NCBI GenBank assembly: GCA_963708575.1
Contig: CAVPTB010000003.1
Coordinates: 372,001-436,000 of the forward strand
Direction of reading: 5' to 3'
DNA length: 64,000 bases
Source of the DNA: DASVWZ01 sp963708575
GTDB taxonomy: Bacteria; Acidobacteriota; Terriglobia; Terriglobales; Acidobacteriaceae
Shown: one piece after another, positions 17,783 to 26,569 of the stretch
How the letters are laid out: the number at the start of each line of letters is the position of its first letter
Numbering within the stretch: the first letter of the stretch is position 1
Made by a program: the position numbers and the translations under genes
The notes under the pieces: generated by a model
What the model was told of the DNA's origin: nothing
What the model saw: only the letters and a program-made list of their open reading frames with translations
Databases searched by the model: none

Positions 17783-18568
17783 CTAGTTCCAGGTACCGAT
17801 CACGCCATCCGAGAAGTTGTCGCAGCCAGCGCCACAGTAGTTGGCATTGAGCGGTCCCGCCCAAGTTTCGCCGTAGGTCGTTGAGTTCCAGAACGAATCT
17901 CCATCCACGTTCTTGCAGCTGCCGACGTGGTTGATCGGAGGATTGTCCTCTTCGTCCGACTCGTAATAACGCGCGTTGTCGCAGTTACCGTCGTTTTGAT
18001 TCGTGCATTGCGGAGTTACGTTGAGGAAGTATTTTCCCTTCGGAAGCGTCACTGCCTGGAACGTCACCAGGTGAGTGTATTCCGTCAGACCGAAGCCGGT
18101 GCGGCCTGTGGGTGTGTCCGTCGACTTCGCTGTACCGGTAGCGATGTCCTTTCCGCCGTTACCGTTCGTGATGAACTGACGAATATCCCACGGATCTTGT
18201 GCGGGATCTTCGACCCCTACCGTATCCAGGCTGTTCACAAACAGTCCCGTGACCGTCGCGCCGTTCTTATTTTCCACGAGGAACGGGGTATAGATGTGGG
18301 AGTCTGGAATGATCAGGTCATTTTCGTTGCTGAGACCGTTTGCATTGGAGTTATTCGGGTTGAAGTCGCCGGAATACGACAGACACGGATTGCAATAGCT
18401 GGGGCGAACCGGCGGGTGAGATACTTTCCAGTCAGACGACATTACTGTCGCTGTACCGTGTACCTGAATATTTTCGTTGATTGTGGCGGATTGGTTTTTG
18501 TTGCCTTGAGCTACCGCCATGGGGATCAGCGCTGCAACCAGCGCTGCTGCTAGCAGTACTTTCTTCAT
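17783..18568 (-). CDS. Secreted protein of unknown function
   Basis: A 261-residue exported protein with signal peptide MKKVLLAAALVAALIPMAVA, nearly the same as that of the propeller protein at 15318-16304. The mature part is rich in Asn, Asp and Gly, contains ten or so cysteines (CNPCLS, CTNQNDGNCDN, GSCKNVDGD, NYCGAGCDN) and is predicted beta-rich. I do not recognise a domain. AGGAGG precedes the ATG at good spacing, and a strong terminator follows, so it is an independent transcript. Cysteine content suggests disulfides outside the cytoplasm. Confidence 0.8.
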   Translation of the reverse strand: MKKVLLAAALVAALIPMAVAQGNKNQSATINENIQVHGTATVMSSDWKVSHPPVRPSYCNPCLSYSGDFNPNNSNANGLSNENDLIIPDSHIYTPFLVENKNGATVTGLFVNSLDTVGVEDPAQDPWDIRQFITNGNGGKDIATGTAKSTDTPTGRTGFGLTEYTHLVTFQAVTLPKGKYFLNVTPQCTNQNDGNCDNARYYESDEEDNPPINHVGSCKNVDGDSFWNSTTYGETWAGPLNANYCGAGCDNFSDGVIGTWN

Positions 18569-18845
18569 TCGTCCTCCTAAGAAGGTGTAATGGGCGCGAG
18601 AGGCTTTGTCGCCCCTCTTTCTGCACTATTTGTCATAACAGCGGGCACATGTGCAGGCAAAGATCGTAGCCCCACTGTTGCAAAAGTCAATGCAAATTTG
18701 TGAACCTTTACGAATCTTTGCGGTTTGATCAGGACTAATATGCACGCTTTTTCTCTTTTTGCGCAACGGAGCATCCTGTTCGTCGCTTGAGCTTCTCTGC
18801 TTCGGGTGAAGCTGCAGGAACCTCCTTAAGGCTTAGAATTGCCCT

Positions 18846-19769
18846 ATGCGTCCGGTTTTCGAATGGAATATTGGTTCACGCACTCTGTTGTTAGGAAAGC
18901 GCACCCTGATCATGGGAGTGTTGAATGTAACGCCCGATTCCTTTTCCGACGGCGGACAACACTTTGACCATGATCTGGCAGTAGACTTTGCGCTGGAAAT
19001 GCTGAATCAGGGCGCCGACATCATCGACGTAGGCGGAGAGTCGACTCGTCCCGGAGTTGCTGTTCTCGCCAAGGCCGGCGAAGGTGTGGCTGGCGAAGAA
19101 AGTTCACTTACAAGTAAGCAAGCTCCAATCAGCGAAAAAGAAGAGCTAGAACGGGTGCTGCCTGTCATATCCAGCCTTAAAAGTAAGTGGCCGCAAACGA
19201 TCATCTCGATCGACACTTACAAAGCTAAGGTCGCTCGCGCTGCCGTCCAGGCCGGCGCTGAAATTGTCAACGATGTCAGTGGCTTTCGCTGGGATCCCGC
19301 AATGATGAAGGCGTTGGCTGAGCTCAAATGCGGAGCGGTGCTAATGCACATGCGCGGGCGTCCGCAGGAATGGCGGAAGCTGCCCCATGTGACCGATATG
19401 TTTATGTTGGTGAAGCGCGAACTACGCGAACGGGCTGATGCCGCAACCATGGCCGGCATCAAGCGGGAACGCGTGGTACTGGATCCCGGATTCGGGTTTG
19501 GCAAGAGTTTCGAGGAGAACTATCCACTACTGAAACGTTTTCAGGAATTTCACGAACTGCGCTATCCCTTGCTCGCTGGCGTTTCGCGTAAATCGTTTAT
19601 CGGACGCGCCGTTAGTCGAAACGGTGACGATGCCCCGGTGCAGGATCGCGCCTTTGCCACTGTTGCGGCTGAGACGGCCTTGGTCCTCAAAGGAGCCCAG
19701 ATCATCAGGACGCACGATGTGAAATTATGTTATGACGCAATGCGCATCGCCGACATTGTGGCCAGCTAA
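18846..19769 (+). CDS. folP: Dihydropteroate synthase
   Basis: Condenses 4-aminobenzoate with dihydropterin pyrophosphate in folate synthesis. The 307-residue protein shows LIMGVLNVTPDSFSDGG (about 21-37), DIIDVGGESTRPG (58-70), SIDTYKAKVA, EIVNDVSGF, HMRGRP and the C-terminal LAGVSRKSFIGR. The loop after GGESTRPG is about 18-20 residues longer than usual (VAVLAKAGEGVAGEESSLTS and on) before EKEELERVLPVI resumes. All catalytic motifs are intact. No other folate gene is adjacent. Confidence 0.96.
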   Translation: MRPVFEWNIGSRTLLLGKRTLIMGVLNVTPDSFSDGGQHFDHDLAVDFALEMLNQGADIIDVGGESTRPGVAVLAKAGEGVAGEESSLTSKQAPISEKEELERVLPVISSLKSKWPQTIISIDTYKAKVARAAVQAGAEIVNDVSGFRWDPAMMKALAELKCGAVLMHMRGRPQEWRKLPHVTDMFMLVKRELRERADAATMAGIKRERVVLDPGFGFGKSFEENYPLLKRFQEFHELRYPLLAGVSRKSFIGRAVSRNGDDAPVQDRAFATVAAETALVLKGAQIIRTHDVKLCYDAMRIADIVAS

Positions 19770-19839
19770 ACGCCTCAAATCTCAATATCTCTTACTATCT
19801 TCTTCGGGTGTCGACGGCCAATCGTGTGCTCAATCCACT

Positions 19840-19848
19840 GTTATAATT
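19840..19848 (+). promoter_or_regulatory. Extended minus-10 promoter element for hslVU
   Basis: TGTTATAAT is a perfect extended minus-10 (TGnTATAAT). No good minus-35 is seen, as is usual for extended minus-10 promoters. Transcription would begin near 19855, only about seven bases before the ATG at 19862, which favours either a nearly leaderless message or use of the TTG at 19877. Confidence 0.55.
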
Positions 19849-19861
19849 AAGAATTGCACTC

Positions 19862-20404
19862 ATGAGAAAGAAGCGATTGATACGCTCCACAACGGTTTTA
19901 TGTGTCCGCCGCGACAATAGTGTCGTCATGGCGGGCGATGGTCAGGTGACTCTGGGCGAAGGGGTTATCAAGCATACTGCCAGGAAGATACGCCGCCTCT
20001 ATCAGGAAAAAATCTTGGCTGGGTTCGCCGGATCCACTGCCGATGCCTTTTCCCTGTTTAGCCGGTTCGAAGCAAAGCTTGAGCAGTATCACGGCAACCT
20101 TGGCCGGGCCGCCGTGGAATTGGCCAAGGACTGGCGCAGCGACAAGGCCCTTCGCCACCTGGAAGCGCTATTACTCGTTTCCGATAAGGATCAGACCTTC
20201 TTGCTCAGCGGGCAGGGTGACGTGATCGAACCGGACGGTGGCATCGCCGCCATTGGCAGCGGCGGTCCTTACGCCCAAGCGGCGGCCCAGGCCTTAATGA
20301 ATCATAGCCAGCTTTCTCCGCGTCAAATCGCTGAAGAGGCAATGAAAATTGCCGGCAAGATGTGCATCTACACAAATGATCAGGTAACAATTGAGGAACT
20401 TTAG
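19862..20404 (+). CDS. hslV: ATP-dependent protease peptidase subunit HslV (ClpQ)
   Basis: Proteolytic threonine peptidase subunit of the HslUV protease. The active N-terminal Thr family motif appears as STTVLCVRRDNSVVMAGDGQVTLG; the catalytic Thr would be residue 10 of this 180-residue frame, so a nine-residue prosegment (MRKKRLIRS) must be removed, unless translation begins at the TTG at 19877 (giving MIRSTTV). Other conserved parts are GSTADAFSLFSRFE and AIGSGGPYAQAAA. hslU follows after 82 bases. Confidence 0.95.
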   Translation: MRKKRLIRSTTVLCVRRDNSVVMAGDGQVTLGEGVIKHTARKIRRLYQEKILAGFAGSTADAFSLFSRFEAKLEQYHGNLGRAAVELAKDWRSDKALRHLEALLLVSDKDQTFLLSGQGDVIEPDGGIAAIGSGGPYAQAAAQALMNHSQLSPRQIAEEAMKIAGKMCIYTNDQVTIEEL

Positions 20405-20486
20405 TCCTCTGTTGCCAGTCAAGGGTTGTTCGACAGCGCACAACATGATGCCTCCGACTGACGACTGATGACCAACGACTAAACGT

Positions 20487-21905
20487 ATGGCTATTTATTT
20501 GCCGGGAACCGTGGAAGAAGAACAGCTGGCTCTGGACGATCTGACGCCTCGCGAGATTGTCACTGAACTCGACAAGCACGTGGTCGGGCAAAAAGATGCG
20601 AAGCGCTCTGTCGCGATCGCGTTGCGCAACCGCATGCGCCGGCAGAAGCTCTCGCCGGAACTCGCAGAAGAGATCATTCCCAAGAACATCATCATGATCG
20701 GTCCGACAGGCGTGGGGAAGACCGAGATCGCACGCCGTCTGGCGAAGCTAGCGAATTCCCCATTTTTGAAGGTGGAAGCCTCAAAATTTACCGAGGTCGG
20801 CTACGTGGGACGCGATGTCGAATCGATGATTCGAGACTTGGTCGAGATCGCAATTGAGATGGTACGAGAGGAAAAGCTTGAAGATGTTGCCGACAAGGCC
20901 GAGTTGAATGCCGAGGAACGGCTGCTCGATATTCTTCTGCCTCCGCCTGCGCCTTCTCGTCCCGAACCCAGCCAGCCTGGATTCATTCTGGAAGGAAATA
21001 CTTCCGCTTCGGCCAGCGATTCGCAAAGTCGCACCCGCGAAAAACTGCGCCAGCAGCTCCGCGAAGGAAAACTTGACGACCGCACGGTAGAGATCGACGT
21101 TCGCGAGCGGAATTTTCCCTCGTTTGAAATCATCTCCAATCAGGGCGTGGAAGAGATGGATGTCAACATCAAGGATATGTTGCCAAACATCTTTGGCCAG
21201 CGGACCAAGAAGCGGAAGATGAAAGTGAACGAGGCTTTCGAGTATCTGATTCAAGAAGAAGAGCAACGTCTCATCGACATGGATCAGGTCACTCGTGTGG
21301 CGATTGACCGCGTGGAAGACTCGGGCATCATCTTTCTGGACGAGATCGACAAGATTGCTGGACGCGAAGGCGGCCATGGGCCGGACGTTTCACGCGAAGG
21401 GGTACAGCGCGACATTCTTCCGATCGTCGAAGGTACCACCGTCAATACGCGCTACGGAATGGTTCGCACCGACCATATCCTGTTCATCGCCGCAGGCGCG
21501 TTCCACGTTGCGAAGCCGAGTGACTTGATCCCGGAACTGCAGGGGCGATTCCCCATTCGCGTCGAACTGCAATCGCTCACTATGGAAGATTTCATCCGGA
21601 TCCTCACTGAGCCGAAGTCATCTCTGGTAAAGCAGTACACCGCGCTTCTTGAAACAGAAGGTGTGAAACTCGAATTCACTCGTGATTCCCTGGAAGAGAT
21701 CGCGCGTTTCGCGTTCCGCGTCAATGAGGGTACCGAAAATATCGGTGCACGCCGTTTGCACACCATCATGGAGCGGGTGCTCGACGAAATCAGTTTCGAC
21801 GCCCCGGAGAAAAAGGGCGAGCACATCAAGATCGATGCGTCGTATGTGCGGCAGACTCTGGCTGACATAGTCAAAGACCAGGATCTGTCTCGATACATTC
21901 TCTGA
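20487..21905 (+). CDS. hslU: ATP-dependent protease ATPase subunit HslU (ClpY)
   Basis: AAA+ unfoldase that feeds HslV. The 472-residue protein has LTPREIVTELDKHVVGQKDAKR at the N-terminus, Walker A GPTGVGKT at 72-79, the pore loop region around EVGYVGRDVES, Walker B IIFLDEID, a sensor region GAFHVAKPSDLIPELQGRFP and the C-terminal tail ending DLSRYIL, which inserts into HslV in known complexes. It is about 30 residues longer than the E. coli protein, the extra length lying in the I domain (SRPEPSQPGFILEGN region). Paired with hslV. Confidence 0.97.
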   Translation: MAIYLPGTVEEEQLALDDLTPREIVTELDKHVVGQKDAKRSVAIALRNRMRRQKLSPELAEEIIPKNIIMIGPTGVGKTEIARRLAKLANSPFLKVEASKFTEVGYVGRDVESMIRDLVEIAIEMVREEKLEDVADKAELNAEERLLDILLPPPAPSRPEPSQPGFILEGNTSASASDSQSRTREKLRQQLREGKLDDRTVEIDVRERNFPSFEIISNQGVEEMDVNIKDMLPNIFGQRTKKRKMKVNEAFEYLIQEEEQRLIDMDQVTRVAIDRVEDSGIIFLDEIDKIAGREGGHGPDVSREGVQRDILPIVEGTTVNTRYGMVRTDHILFIAAGAFHVAKPSDLIPELQGRFPIRVELQSLTMEDFIRILTEPKSSLVKQYTALLETEGVKLEFTRDSLEEIARFAFRVNEGTENIGARRLHTIMERVLDEISFDAPEKKGEHIKIDASYVRQTLADIVKDQDLSRYIL

Positions 21906-22031
21906 GTGCATGTTCCCCTCATTGGTGAAGTCCTGTCGTTCTACAAGGGCAGGGGTTGTTTTCTCCGATCTGCGACTGGTCAGGCAGTCTCTCCTTGAGT
22001 TGTGCAACCATGTTAGGCTGAGTTTTCTTCC

Positions 22032-23114
22032 ATGAAGACTCGCCAATTCTTGGCTGGAATTCTGATTGCAGTTTCGCTTGCCGCGCTCACCGGCTGCGGA
22101 AGCCCCGGCCCTCCGCGTCCGCCTTCCCTCGATCTTCCGCAACCCGCGACCGATCTTCGCGCCGTACGCAAGGGCGACCACGTGTTTCTTGCTTGGACGG
22201 TTCCCACCAAGACAACCGATGGACAGACTATTCGTAAATTCGGAGCGACGCGTGTCTGTCGGAGCCCAAACGTTAATTTGAAAGATTGCACGAGCCCAGT
22301 CGGCGAGGTTCGTGCCCCGATTCCCGACCAGAAAAAGACCGCTGCAAAGGGACGGCAAGACTTTGTGAACTCTCTCACGGCATCCGACATTGAAGCTGAC
22401 GGAGAAGCTCAAATTTTCTACGCGGTATCGGTGTTGAACGACCGCGGGCACAGCGCAGGACTCTCCAACGTCGTAGGAGTTCCCGCCGTCTCCTCGGCGC
22501 CGCCTCCCCGCAATTTCCAGGCGCGTGTAGCAGCAGAAGGCGTTGTGCTTACGTGGTCAGGCGCCGAACGTCCAGCACCTCTTAAAGAAGTTGATCGCGA
22601 ATTTCGCGTTTATCGACGCCTTGAAGGCACAACAAATGACATCGTCGTTGGAGATTTGCCGACCGACTCATCCGCTTCGCAAATCATCGATCACAGCTTT
22701 GAGTGGGAAAAAACCTACTCTTACCGGTGCACGATCGTAACCGTAATCCATTCCGCTGGAACTGAGCGCGGCTTTGAAGGCGAAGATACACCCGCCGTAA
22801 CGGTGTTCACTCATGATGTGTTTCCACCCGAGGTTCCCTCCGGCTTGCAAGCAGTCTACTCGGGGGTTGGGCAATCGCCATTCATCGATCTTATCTGGGC
22901 TCCAGACACGGATGCCGATCTGGCGGGCTACAACGTTTACAGAAAAGAAGGAACCAGCGCCCCGGTAAAGATTTCGCAAGAGCTTGTGAAGCCCCCTGCG
23001 TTTCGCGATTCAAACGTCGAGGTGGGACACACCTACTTCTACACGGTCACTGCGGTAGACCTGCGTGGAAACGAGAGCGCTCCATCAAGCGAGGCTAGCG
23101 AAACGATTCCGTAG
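22032..23114 (+). CDS. Fibronectin type III domain lipoprotein
   Basis: A 360-residue lipoprotein with leader MKTRQFLAGILIAVSLAALTGC and lipobox LTGC. Three FN3-like units follow, seen by ATDLRAVRKGDHVFLAWTVP, PPPRNFQARVAAEGVVLTWS and VPSGLQAVYSGVGQSPFIDL, the last ending in AGYNVYRKEG and TYFYTVTAVDLRGNESAPSS. Such proteins are common at the Acidobacteriota cell surface; no ligand or enzymatic motif is visible. It is convergent with rnhA, the two stops being 16 bases apart. Confidence 0.85.
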   Translation: MKTRQFLAGILIAVSLAALTGCGSPGPPRPPSLDLPQPATDLRAVRKGDHVFLAWTVPTKTTDGQTIRKFGATRVCRSPNVNLKDCTSPVGEVRAPIPDQKKTAAKGRQDFVNSLTASDIEADGEAQIFYAVSVLNDRGHSAGLSNVVGVPAVSSAPPPRNFQARVAAEGVVLTWSGAERPAPLKEVDREFRVYRRLEGTTNDIVVGDLPTDSSASQIIDHSFEWEKTYSYRCTIVTVIHSAGTERGFEGEDTPAVTVFTHDVFPPEVPSGLQAVYSGVGQSPFIDLIWAPDTDADLAGYNVYRKEGTSAPVKISQELVKPPAFRDSNVEVGHTYFYTVTAVDLRGNESAPSSEASETIP

Positions 23115-23130
23115 AACTTTGATCGATGCC

Positions 23131-23715
23131 CTATCGCTTCACCCGAATTTGAACCTGCGTTCCGTCGGGAAGTTCTCCGTCGAGTAGATCGATCCTTCCA
23201 TCACGAACGACGCCCTTAAACTCACGATTCAGGTCCGTCGCGACGGCAGAAATCGTCGCTTCGCTAACGCGCGACCGGCCCGTTCCTTTGTCCATTGCGG
23301 CATTCGCCAATCGGTCCGCTTCCTGGTTGTGCTCGCGCAAGGCGTGCCCAATGGAAAACCAGTCCAACTGCGCAATCAGTTCCTTGGCTCGAGCGTGCAG
23401 ATCCTGCAACACTGGATTTTTTACCTTGTAAATCCCCTTTATCTGCCGCACCAAAAGTTCCGAGTCGCTGATCAGCTTTAGAGCCTTCGGGCCATGCTTT
23501 ACCGCATATTCCAAGGCGGCAATCAGCCCCTGATACTCGGCAAAATTGTTGGTCTGGTGCCCGAGGTATTCACTGAGTGCGGCGACCTTCTTGCCAGTTT
23601 CGTCCTGCAGAACAACTCCGAAACCAGCTGGTCCGGGATTACCCCGCGCTCCACCGTCGCTATGAGCAATGAGATAGTGTTTCGGAGTTCCGATGCTGTG
23701 AGGATAGGAAGACAT
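23131..23715 (-). CDS. rnhA: Ribonuclease H-like protein (RNase HI family)
   Basis: Contains the RNase H fold motifs AHSDGGARGNPGPAGFGVVL (first Asp), NNFAEYQGLIAALEYA (Glu), LISDSELLVRQIKGIYKVK (Asp) and HNQEADRLANAA (last Asp), so the catalytic acidic residues are intact. A C-terminal extension of about 50 residues (SRVSEATISAVATDLN to QVQIRVKR) follows the catalytic domain. I chose the ATG at 23715 because the upstream part of the frame overlaps the S9 peptidase gene; an ATG at 23784 is possible. Expected to cleave RNA in RNA-DNA hybrids. Confidence 0.9.
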   Translation of the reverse strand: MSSYPHSIGTPKHYLIAHSDGGARGNPGPAGFGVVLQDETGKKVAALSEYLGHQTNNFAEYQGLIAALEYAVKHGPKALKLISDSELLVRQIKGIYKVKNPVLQDLHARAKELIAQLDWFSIGHALREHNQEADRLANAAMDKGTGRSRVSEATISAVATDLNREFKGVVRDGRIDLLDGELPDGTQVQIRVKR

Positions 23716-23756
23716 ATTCAAGTTTTCGAATTCAGATTTTCTTTGACGTTCGGTGC

Positions 23757-25736
23757 TCAGGGCTTCAGGTAGCGGTCGAACCAACTTGTCATTCTCTCCA
23801 TCACGTCACGACGATGATCTGGCTGCAGAAATACGTGGCCTTCGCCTGGATACACTACTAACTGAGTCGGAACGCCCAAAGTCTTTAGCGCGTGCCAGAA
23901 TTCACGCGATTGCGGAGCCGGGCACTCGCCGTCTCGTTCGCCGACCAGAACCAACGTCGGCGTCTTCACATTCTTGATAAAGGTAATGGGTGCGCTCTTC
24001 GCATAGACGGCGGGATCGTCATAAACCGTCGCTCCGAAATAGGGCGGCATCCATTCGTCGATATCGTTTTGGCCATAGTAACTTTGCCAGTTTGAAAGTC
24101 CTGCGCCCGCAACCGCCGCGCGAAAACGGCTGGTCTGCGTAACCGCCCACATGGTCATATATCCGCCATAGCTCCAACCAGTAATGCCGACCCGGTTGTC
24201 ATCCACCGGCAGGGTTTTCACGATTTCATCGACGCCGCTCGTGATGTCACGGAAATCGCCATACCCAAAATCTTTGACGTTACCTTGAGTGAACTTCTCG
24301 CCCTGGCCATAGCTGCCCCGCGGGTTGGGGTAGAAGACAAAATATCCATGCGCTGACAGTTCATTGGTATTAAAGAAAGACTCGGGCCATCCGATGTGCG
24401 CCGCTCCGGCGGGGCCGCCGTGTGCCACCACGATCATGGGGTATCGCTTGGTCGCGTCGTAGTGTGTCGGATAAATCAGCCAGCCTTGAATCTTTAGATT
24501 GCCGTTCATCCAGTGCAGGCTCTTGAGCTCTCCCCAGTTGGGGCGAAGAGTCTCGTTGTCGTGAGTGAGTTGCTTCCACTGCCCGACCGGTCCGGTCCAG
24601 ATTTCGGGAGGAGCCGTCACCGAATTCCGGATGACGGCCGAAGTTCGGCGGTCCGCAGAAAACGAAATATCGGGCAAGCCCCAAGCTCCCGTGGATACAA
24701 CTTCACCAGCACTCCAGAAATGAGAAACTGCCCCAGACTTTACATCCAAGGAAGAGACACCGTGCCGGCCGTCGGTCTCCTCCGAAAAGATGATTTTTCC
24801 TGGTCCGTCCCAATAGATCGCAGCTGGAGATTCAGGAATATTCGGAGTCAGGTTGCGCGCGTCGCCTCCGTTCGCTGATACCAGATAGATGTCGCCGCCG
24901 GTAAACCCCTCGTCACTCATTAAACCGCCGATGAATGCTATGTTCTTGCCATCTGGCGACCATCGCGGCGCCGCGATCTGCAATTGTGGTTTATAGAGCG
25001 CGGTCATCTGTTCGGTTTCAGCATTCAAAGAGTAAAGCTGAGCCACGTACCAGTGCGCATCGCCGGCCCCATGGGCTGCTGTCAACGCAAAGGCTCTCCC
25101 ATCCGGCGACCAGTCGTACTCATACACATACATATCGGCTGGGGAGATCTGGCGAAGTTTACCCGAGGCCACATCCACGGTTGCCAATCGCTGTTCGTAT
25201 ACCTTGGAGTCGATGACTCCGGTCTCGACGGTCATCGGCATCAACGGACCGGCAACGCGCGGCGCGTTCTCCGTGAACAAGAGCGCAATGGACTTTCCAT
25301 CGGGAGACCAGGTGGGGTCAGCCAAGTAGCCTGTCAGACTCGTGAGTTTCCGCGCCGAGCCCGATTCGACGTCGGCGGCATACAGCTGAGTCTTCTCGGA
25401 GGCGTCAGACAGAAATGCCAATTCTTTGCTATCCGGCGACCATGCGATGGTGTCTTCGGTTGCGGCCGGCTTTGATACATCGGCGGTGATGCGGCGGGGC
25501 TTTGCGTCCGGCGAATTTAGCCGCACGACATAAATCGTATCATTCCCGATCGGCTCTCCGGCAAGATCAAGCGATTGTTCCACCCACGCTACTCGCGAGC
25601 CATCGGGAGAAATCGCCACCTGCTCGAATCGCTGCGATGGCGGGTTCTGCGCGGATACGTTTCCTAAGCAGCAAGTCACCGCGATGAATGTGAAACTCAA
25701 GAACAGCCGTCGTGTGCCGTAAGAGCAATTTGTCAT
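23757..25736 (-). CDS. S9 family peptidase (prolyl oligopeptidase / dipeptidyl or acylaminoacyl peptidase type)
   Basis: An exported serine peptidase of about 659 residues. The leader is MTNCSYGTRRLFLSFTFIAV. The N-terminal half has WD/TolB-like propeller repeats (DTIAWSPDSKELAFLSDASE, DPTWSPDGKSIALLF, APRWSPDGKNIAFIGG). The C-terminal alpha/beta-hydrolase has the nucleophile in GWSYGGYMTMW, the Asp in LVGERDGECP and the His in GEGHVFLQ. The frame extends 21 codons upstream into the phosphoesterase gene, but the signal peptide supports the ATG at 25736. Its stop lies 41 bases before the rnhA start. Confidence 0.93.
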   Translation of the reverse strand: MTNCSYGTRRLFLSFTFIAVTCCLGNVSAQNPPSQRFEQVAISPDGSRVAWVEQSLDLAGEPIGNDTIYVVRLNSPDAKPRRITADVSKPAATEDTIAWSPDSKELAFLSDASEKTQLYAADVESGSARKLTSLTGYLADPTWSPDGKSIALLFTENAPRVAGPLMPMTVETGVIDSKVYEQRLATVDVASGKLRQISPADMYVYEYDWSPDGRAFALTAAHGAGDAHWYVAQLYSLNAETEQMTALYKPQLQIAAPRWSPDGKNIAFIGGLMSDEGFTGGDIYLVSANGGDARNLTPNIPESPAAIYWDGPGKIIFSEETDGRHGVSSLDVKSGAVSHFWSAGEVVSTGAWGLPDISFSADRRTSAVIRNSVTAPPEIWTGPVGQWKQLTHDNETLRPNWGELKSLHWMNGNLKIQGWLIYPTHYDATKRYPMIVVAHGGPAGAAHIGWPESFFNTNELSAHGYFVFYPNPRGSYGQGEKFTQGNVKDFGYGDFRDITSGVDEIVKTLPVDDNRVGITGWSYGGYMTMWAVTQTSRFRAAVAGAGLSNWQSYYGQNDIDEWMPPYFGATVYDDPAVYAKSAPITFIKNVKTPTLVLVGERDGECPAPQSREFWHALKTLGVPTQLVVYPGEGHVFLQPDHRRDVMERMTSWFDRYLKP

Positions 25737-25782
25737 TGAGGTTGTTTCTCGTCTTGATGCAAAGTTGTTTGCCGTTGGTTTT

Positions 25783-26538
25783 TTATCGTCCGGCAGCAAG
25801 ACGCGTCGCCAGCCGTTTCGGCAAGCCCGCGTCGGTAATGCGGTCCTGCGCCGACTTGAGATCGTAAGGCGTGCGGCAAAAAGTCAGGAGCCGGCTTTCC
25901 GTTTCGAACAGCGCAAAGGCGGCTCGCCAGTCGCCATCCCGCGGCTGTCCAACGGACCCCGGATTGATCATATAACGCAACTCCCGCTGCAAAGGAAATT
26001 CACTCTGTTCGCTATTCCCCACGGTTGCGTATGCCGGGTGAGTGCCTAGCAATTCATCGTTGTCGAGCGCAAAGCTGCCTTGCAGGTGGGTGTGTCCGAA
26101 GAATGTAAGTGGCACCGGAGATGAGACCAGTGGTTCTACTGCATCCCGCGGGGTTACCACGTATTCGTCTTCATCGAGTGGCGAGCCGTGCACAAATTGA
26201 ACTCCGGGGATCTCATCCATTTCCATCGGCCCTTGAGGAAGGGCCCGCAGCCAATCGAGATTGCGAGGCTTCAGCTGCTTTCTTGTCCAGAGGACCGCTT
26301 CAGCGGCGATGGGGTTGAAGTCCTCCATGTCCACCAAGCCACAAACCGCTTTGTCGTGATTCCCACGTACGAGAAATTCTCCAGACTGCCGACAGTGTTC
26401 CACAACCTCGTTGGGGCTCGCACCATAGCCCACGATGTCGCCCAGATTCACCACGCTGTCGTAGGCAGGCGCGATCGCCAGGCAAGCTTGCAAAGCTTCC
26501 CAGTTGCTGTGGATGTCACTCAATAAAAGTATGCGCAC
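25783..26538 (-). CDS. Calcineurin-like metallophosphoesterase (YfcE/MJ0936-like)
   Basis: A 251-residue cytoplasmic protein with the metallophosphoesterase signatures LLLSDIHSNWEAL, VNLGDIVGYG, LVRGNHDKAV, FVHGSP and FFGHTHLQGSF, giving a complete two-metal site. Start codon is GTG. Its substrate is not predictable; relatives act on cyclic or phosphodiester substrates. It lies in line with the S9 peptidase (47 bases upstream of that ATG) and 31 bases after the ABC ATPase stop. Confidence 0.92.
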   Translation of the reverse strand: MRILLLSDIHSNWEALQACLAIAPAYDSVVNLGDIVGYGASPNEVVEHCRQSGEFLVRGNHDKAVCGLVDMEDFNPIAAEAVLWTRKQLKPRNLDWLRALPQGPMEMDEIPGVQFVHGSPLDEDEYVVTPRDAVEPLVSSPVPLTFFGHTHLQGSFALDNDELLGTHPAYATVGNSEQSEFPLQRELRYMINPGSVGQPRDGDWRAAFALFETESRLLTFCRTPYDLKSAQDRITDAGLPKRLATRLAAGR

Positions 26539-26569
26539 ACGTCACCAAACGAATTTGTGATTATAGACC

